Part shown: positions 58,981-64,000 of the stretch, in pieces | How the letters are laid out: each line of letters begins with the position of its first letter | Numbering within the stretch: the first letter of the stretch is position 1 | Assembly (NCBI GenBank): GCA_021772985.1 | Contig: JAJFKX010000036.1 | Coordinates: 83,536 to 147,535 of the forward strand | DNA length: 64,000 nucleotides | Direction of reading: 5' to 3' | From: Gammaproteobacteria bacterium | GTDB taxonomy: Bacteria; Pseudomonadota; Gammaproteobacteria; Xanthomonadales; Wenzhouxiangellaceae | Program-made: the position numbers and the translations under genes | Notes under the pieces: model-generated | What the model was told of the DNA's origin: nothing | Database searches by the model: none | What the model saw: the letters and a program-made list of their open reading frames with translations, nothing else

Positions 58981-61047
58981 ATGGCGGCAGCTCAAACAAC
59001 TCGAATAGGATTTGCCCCTTTGCAGGGAATTTTGTTCATTATTGCGATAGTTATGCTGGTGATCGTGGCATACAATTTCTATCTGCTCAACCAACAAAAC
59101 AATTATCAGCAAGAGTATATTGCGTTGACTACTGATGTGCGCGTATTGTCGCAACAGCTGGCAAAATCGGCCGGCGAAGCGGCAGTTGGTAATTTCGATG
59201 CTTTTACCAGCCTGCGTGCTGAGCGTGATCAGATCGATAACAATATCAGTCTGTTGCGAAACGGCAACCCCAACACTGAATTACCAGCAGCGCCTGGAGT
59301 GATTAACGAACAACTGACCGAGATTGAAACTCTGTGGGCAAGCATCAGTGATAACGCCACTGATGTCAGTCAACGCGAAACCCTGGTGCAGGATTTGGCT
59401 GACAGTGCTGGGATTTTCAGCCGCAGCATTCCTGTTTTACAGGCAAGAACAGATCAGGCAACCCGTATTTTGACGGAAGCGGGTGCGCCGGCTGGGCAAA
59501 TTTACATTGCTAGTCGACAGTTGGTGTTAGCTGATCGTATGTTGCGTCATGTTGGTGAAATACTCCAGGGTGGTCAGGCAGCTATTACTGCATCAGATAA
59601 CCTGAACCGCGATTCTACCTTGTTCTCCCAGGTGGTTAACGGGTTGATTGATGGCAATTCGCAATTGGGTATCAACCCGGTTAATAACCAGGCAGCGCGT
59701 AGCATTCTGGAAGATGTGCAAACCAGGTTTAATGAAGCCGCAGCCGAAATTGATAATATTCTGGCTTCATCAGTACAGTTATCTGATGTGCGCTTAGCAG
59801 CTGATGACGTATTTGTGGATAGTGGTGACCTGAGTACATTGTCATCAGCTTTATCAGAAAGTTACCGCAATCTGAACACGTCTCGGTTGTGGCCTTCATT
59901 GCAGGTTGGTTTGAGTTTGGGCGCAGCATCACTGGCGCTGTTCTTTTTGATTGGTCTGCTGGCTCTGACCAATGCAAGAAAAAGGTCACAAACAGCTGCG
60001 GAAAGTAATCAGCGTAACCAGGAAGCTATTCTTCGGTTGCTGGATGAAATGAGTTCGCTGGCTGAAGGTGACCTGTCGTTTAATGCAACAGTTACCGAAG
60101 ATATTACCGGTGCGATTGCTGACTCGGTGAATTATGCGGTTGAGCAATTACGCAATCTGGTTGTTGGAATTAACCAAACCGCTCGCCAGGTAGCAGCGCA
60201 GGCACAGGAAACTAGAGCTACTACAACACAGCTGGCTGAAGCCAGTGAATACCAATCGAATCAGATCAGTAGCGCTACCGACATTATTAACACGATGAAC
60301 AATTCGTTCGGCGAAATGGCCAGCCAATCCGGTGAATCGGCGGAAGTTGCTAATCGAGCGGTGAGTACAGCCGGCGATGGTGCAGACCGGGTGCGGGAAA
60401 CCATTGAAGGTATGGATGCGATTCGTTCCCAGATTCAGGAGACTTCTAAGCGGATCAAACGACTGGGTGAGTCCTCACAGGAAATTGGTGACATTGTTGA
60501 ATTGATTAATGGTATTTCCGAACAAACTAATATGCTGGCTTTGAATGCTGCTATTCAGGCTGCTTCGGCAGGTGGAGCAGGGCGAGGCTTTGCTGTAGTA
60601 GCCGACGAAGTACAACGGCTTGCTGAACGCGCGACCAATGCAACCCGGCAGATTGAAAGCCTGGTTCAAGGTATTCAGAATGATACCAACGAAGCAGTTA
60701 GTTCCATGGAAACCACCACCAGCCAGGTTGTTCGTGGGGCCCGCACGGCTGAAGATGCAGGCACAGCTTTGAATTCAATTGAATCTGTATCCAAGCAGCT
60801 GGCTGATCTGATTGCTGATATTTCAAAACAATCAAAAGAACACTCGGAAACTGCGCGTAATGTTGCTCGTACGATGACCACGATTAGTGATATTTCCGAA
60901 CAAAACAGATCTGGTACCAGTGAAACAGCTGAATCGGTACAACAGCTGGCAGAGCTGGTGCGGAGCCTTAGTGAGAGCGTAGCGGATTTCAAGCTGCCTA
61001 ATAATGAGGTAAGTGAATCCATCGACAACGACCATGTTGATGTTTAA
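58981..61047 (+). CDS. pilJ: Methyl-accepting chemotaxis protein PilJ
   Basis: Two TM segments, PilJ-type periplasmic domain, [43 protein letters not shown]. Confidence 0.94.
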   Translation: MAAAQTTRIGFAPLQGILFIIAIVMLVIVAYNFYLLNQQNNYQQEYIALTTDVRVLSQQLAKSAGEAAVGNFDAFTSLRAERDQIDNNISLLRNGNPNTELPAAPGVINEQLTEIETLWASISDNATDVSQRETLVQDLADSAGIFSRSIPVLQARTDQATRILTEAGAPAGQIYIASRQLVLADRMLRHVGEILQGGQAAITASDNLNRDSTLFSQVVNGLIDGNSQLGINPVNNQAARSILEDVQTRFNEAAAEIDNILASSVQLSDVRLAADDVFVDSGDLSTLSSALSESYRNLNTSRLWPSLQVGLSLGAASLALFFLIGLLALTNARKRSQTAAESNQRNQEAILRLLDEMSSLAEGDLSFNATVTEDITGAIADSVNYAVEQLRNLVVGINQTARQVAAQAQETRATTTQLAEASEYQSNQISSATDIINTMNNSFGEMASQSGESAEVANRAVSTAGDGADRVRETIEGMDAIRSQIQETSKRIKRLGESSQEIGDIVELINGISEQTNMLALNAAIQAASAGGAGRGFAVVADEVQRLAERATNATRQIESLVQGIQNDTNEAVSSMETTTSQVVRGARTAEDAGTALNSIESVSKQLADLIADISKQSKEHSETARNVARTMTTISDISEQNRSGTSETAESVQQLAELVRSLSESVADFKLPNNEVSESIDNDHVDV

Positions 61048-61082
61048 TTGTTATTACAGACGTTAACGAGCAGCATGTGAAT

Positions 61083-64000
61083 ATGATTGCTGGTAAGGCA
61101 CACCTCAGTTGGGTAAAAGAGTACCTGGTTGAGTTATTGAATAGTGTGGTCAGCTCATTACAACGAGCTGAAGAAGCACCTGAATCTGGTTTTGCAGAAG
61201 CAACGACTTCACTTAGTCAATTACAGCATAGTTTGACTTTGTTGCGTGGAGATGGCGCTGCCACACTGGCTGATGAATTGCTAAGAACTATCGATTTTGT
61301 TGCAACACATGAGCCAAAGTCAACGGAGGCGCTCAGTCAATTGCTGGAAGGTGTGGTTAATCTGGGCGACTATCTCGATCACGTTCAAGCTTGCGGACAT
61401 GATCAGGCATTAGTACTGGTTTCACTGATTAATGAATTGCGCAGCAAACGTGGTGAAGCGCTGCTGCACGAGGGGAAGTTGTTCTTTCCTGAACTGGATC
61501 GAGCATTGGTTGAACCATCTGATTGGTCAAAACCGACAAAAAAAATAAATATCAGCAAATTGCGCAGCAAATGGCAACGGGCCTTGCGCGATTGGTTGAA
61601 AGCTGAAGAGGCCGGAAAGAAAAAAGCGATTACATCCTCCAGCAATGCTTTGGCAGATGCGGCACAGGATATGTACCATGCCCTCGCTGAGGGACCTCAA
61701 CAAAGACGGGTATGGTTATTGGCTGCAGCTGTGCTGCAAGCGGTTGCTGATGGTTGCCGTAGTCCGGATGTAAACTTACAGCGGTTATTGGCGCGCTTAG
61801 ATGTATATCTGAGTCAGCAGTTGCAGGAAAATGATGCTGATGAGCCGGTGGAAACCGCTGATAGTGTGGCCCGGGCATTGTTGTATTTCGCGGCCAGCTG
61901 TGATCAAGCGCATGCCGGATTAGACCAACTGAAGGAACATTATGATCTGAATCAGTTGGTTGACAAGGATGTTTTAAATTCCGCTCGCCAGAGCCTGAAA
62001 GGCCGAAACCGGGAATTAGAAAACAGTGTTGCCAGTGCTGTACTGGAAGAATTGCTACCCATAAAAGACCGCATTGATCATCTTCAATACCTGTCCGAAG
62101 ATACCGATGTAGAAACCCTGGAAAATCATCACCAGACATTGAGCAATCAATTGCAACGTTTGTCCAATAGCCTGCTTGTCTTGAATCAGTCCAAGCTGGC
62201 TGATCGACTGACTGAAATTACTGAATTGATCGCCAGTTACATGGGTGAACAACGGGCCATACCGGAAGATGAACTGTTGGATCTGGCAGGTCTGTTATTG
62301 AATGTGGAGGAGCAGTTGGGAGGAGCAGGTTTAACGACTGCTGCTGCCGCTGCGGCAGCCACTGAGCTGGATAGCAGTTCACGCCAGGTGCTGAATTTGG
62401 CGATCAACAATCTGGATTTGACTCAGCAGACTTTGGATACGCTGTTACGCGGCAAGGATATTGAAGCATCTACACGGATGCCGGAACGGCTTTTGACTGA
62501 AGCGGCAGGTGCTTTGGATTTAGCTAATCGTTCGAGCAACGCAGAAATTCTTAGAACAGCGGCCAGTTACCTGCAAAACATAAATTTGCTGACGGAGCAG
62601 CAATCCGAGGACAGTCATTTACCTATGTTTGCAGACATGCTGGCTGCAATGGAACGTTTTCTGATTACTCTGCGGGATGGTGAACCTGTTGAGCATCTCG
62701 AAAAGGCTGCGCTTGAGCATGCGCAGAAATTGCAGGTTGAGCCTATCGTAGAATTGCCGGGACCGGATATATCAGCTGACAGTGCTGATGAAAATGTGGC
62801 CGAAAGCGAATCTAGTGAACTTGATGGAATTGAGCTCGATGAAATTGAACTCGATGAAATTGAGCTTGATGAAATTGAACTCGATGAAATTGAACTTGAT
62901 GAAATTGAACTTGATGAAATTGAGCTCGATGATGTTGTCAGTGCAGCTTCTGAAGACGATCAGGGAATTGCTGAAAGCACTGATCCAGAAGCTGATCGAG
63001 CAGATCAAATCGCCGATATCGAACTGGTTGAACAACAGCCAACTGAGTTACACACAGACGAAAATCAAAGTGATATCCCTGAGACAGTAGTTGCTGAACA
63101 GGACCAGCTAAACCCAACTGAACAACGATCGTGGAAAACTGATGATGAGCTGCGCAGCATTTTCCTGGCAGAGTTTGATGAAGTATTGGAGGTCTTGGAA
63201 AGTGAAACACCGGCATACTTATCGAATCCGGAGGTAAGCGCTGGACTCACCTCTATCAGACGTGCATTTCACACCATCAAAGGAAGTGCCAGGATGGTAG
63301 ATGCGCATCACATCAGTGAATTAGGCAAAGGGGTAGAATTCATGCTTAATGGAGTCATAGATGACTTGCTAAAGCCTGAATCCATTACCAAAACTTTATC
63401 AGCAGTGTTGCCGGCACTACTGCACCAGCGGCGTTGGTTGCAACAAGGCCTGGACGCTACTAACGACACTCAACAACAGTTGTTGGCTGACTGTGAAGCG
63501 ATTCTGAAAGACAGCCGGAAAAATGATCAGGGCGTACCTGATGATCCTGCGCATGAAGATTTAGATGCCGGGGGCGAAGCAAATGCTACCGAACAGTTGG
63601 ACCACCATGAACAGTCTGAAGATCTAACATCATCAGTTGACCTTCGAGGGGACGATGATTTTCAGATCGGAGATGCTAAAGGCCCAGAAGCAGAAACAGA
63701 AGCAGAAACAGAAGTAGAAACAGAAGTAGAAACAGAAGTAGAAACAGAAGTAGAAACAGAAGTAGAAACAGAAGCAGAAACAGAAGCAGAAACAGAAGCA
63801 GAAACAGAAGCAGAAACAGAAGCAGAAACAGAAGCAGAAACAGAAGCAGAAACAGAAGCAGAAACAGAAGCAGAAGCAGAAGCAGAAGCAGAAGCAGAAG
63901 CAGAAGCAGAAGCAGAAGCAGAAGCAGAAGCAGAAGCAGAAGCAGAAGCAGAAGCAGAAGCAGAAGCAGAAGCAGAAGCAGAAGCAGAAGCAGAAGCAGA
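61083..64000 (+). CDS. chpA: ChpA/PilL-like hybrid chemotaxis histidine kinase, 3'-truncated by window edge
   Basis: Frame 61083+3n appears open to 64000 (not in ORF track because no stop in window); MIAGKAHLSWVKEYLVELLNSV; HPt motif SIRRAFHTIKGSARMV; directly follows pilJ; GTG at 61077 is an alternative start. Confidence 0.88.
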   Translation, partial: MIAGKAHLSWVKEYLVELLNSVVSSLQRAEEAPESGFAEATTSLSQLQHSLTLLRGDGAATLADELLRTIDFVATHEPKSTEALSQLLEGVVNLGDYLDHVQACGHDQALVLVSLINELRSKRGEALLHEGKLFFPELDRALVEPSDWSKPTKKINISKLRSKWQRALRDWLKAEEAGKKKAITSSSNALADAAQDMYHALAEGPQQRRVWLLAAAVLQAVADGCRSPDVNLQRLLARLDVYLSQQLQENDADEPVETADSVARALLYFAASCDQAHAGLDQLKEHYDLNQLVDKDVLNSARQSLKGRNRELENSVASAVLEELLPIKDRIDHLQYLSEDTDVETLENHHQTLSNQLQRLSNSLLVLNQSKLADRLTEITELIASYMGEQRAIPEDELLDLAGLLLNVEEQLGGAGLTTAAAAAAATELDSSSRQVLNLAINNLDLTQQTLDTLLRGKDIEASTRMPERLLTEAAGALDLANRSSNAEILRTAASYLQNINLLTEQQSEDSHLPMFADMLAAMERFLITLRDGEPVEHLEKAALEHAQKLQVEPIVELPGPDISADSADENVAESESSELDGIELDEIELDEIELDEIELDEIELDEIELDEIELDDVVSAASEDDQGIAESTDPEADRADQIADIELVEQQPTELHTDENQSDIPETVVAEQDQLNPTEQRSWKTDDELRSIFLAEFDEVLEVLESETPAYLSNPEVSAGLTSIRRAFHTIKGSARMVDAHHISELGKGVEFMLNGVIDDLLKPESITKTLSAVLPALLHQRRWLQQGLDATNDTQQQLLADCEAILKDSRKNDQGVPDDPAHEDLDAGGEANATEQLDHHEQSEDLTSSVDLRGDDDFQIGDAKGPEAETEAETEVETEVETEVETEVETEVETEAETEAETEAETEAETEAETEAETEAETEAETEAEAEAEAEAEAEAEAEAEAEAEAEAEAEAEAEAEAEAEAEAEA
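62820..62930 (+). repeat. 15-bp tandem repeat encoding LDEIE, about 7 units
   Basis: (ctt/ctc)gatgaaattga(a/g) repeated every 15 bp from 62820; first unit LDGIE, decays to LDDVV. Confidence 0.95.
63687..63866 (+). repeat. 12-bp tandem repeat, 15 units, encoding EAET / EVET
   Basis: gaag(c/t)agaaaca x15 in frame; units 3-7 are the EVET variant. Confidence 0.96.
63867..64000 (+). repeat. 6-bp tandem repeat gaagca, at least 22 units, encoding (EA)n, continues past window edge
   Basis: Uninterrupted gaagca from 63867 to 64000. Confidence 0.97.

Noticed and set aside
61630-62139. 169-aa minus-strand ORF
   Set aside because: Antisense shadow inside the open chpA frame.
62782-63090. ORF pair over the LDEIE repeat (MKLNSMKLS... 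on + and FNFIKFNFIEF... on -)
   Set aside because: Alternate-frame readings of the 15-bp repeat inside chpA; no independent coding evidence.
1-64000. CRISPR arrays, prophage, insertion sequences, integrons, toxin-antitoxin or phage-defence islands
   Set aside because: Looked for repeat-spacer patterns, transposase/integrase motifs and defence domains on both strands; none seen. The only tandem arrays are in-frame within chpA or the RG-rich lipoprotein.

Overview
The window reads as chromosomal DNA from a gammaproteobacterium. It is gene-dense and mostly housekeeping or metabolic. I saw no rRNA, tRNA, CRISPR array, prophage or intact transposon. Main blocks, in order: a PfkB-family sugar kinase truncated at the left edge; the rep helicase; a small AT-rich patch with orphan ORFs and a decayed MmcQ/YjbR-like gene; thymidine kinase followed by a likely trans-3-hydroxy-L-proline degradation pair; a TIGR03032 + GT41 (OGT-like) pair; typA/bipA; a five-gene surface-lipase / DUF1302 / DUF1329 / YCF48 / MMPL operon; an ATP-grasp / inactive-transglutaminase-7TM / retropepsin-like triad with a GMC oxidoreductase; an RND efflux pair; a KefB/C-type antiporter; uppP; an omega-amidase + methionine aminotransferase pair; an ECF sigma / DUF3379 pair; gshB; and a compact pilG-pilI-pilJ-chpA chemosensory cluster. 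The chpA-like gene runs off the right edge and is missing from the ORF track because it has no stop in the window. It carries three different in-frame acidic tandem repeats (LDEIE, EAET/EVET and EA), the last still repeating at base 64000. Observations I rate highest: the ChpA linker repeats, the five-gene lipase/RND operon (with an EF-hand-like loop in its YCF48 protein), a REPIN-like inverted pair with compensated stems, the TIGR03032-OGT pair, and the frameshifted YjbR remnant. Family assignments come from reading the protein sequences; no database search was run.
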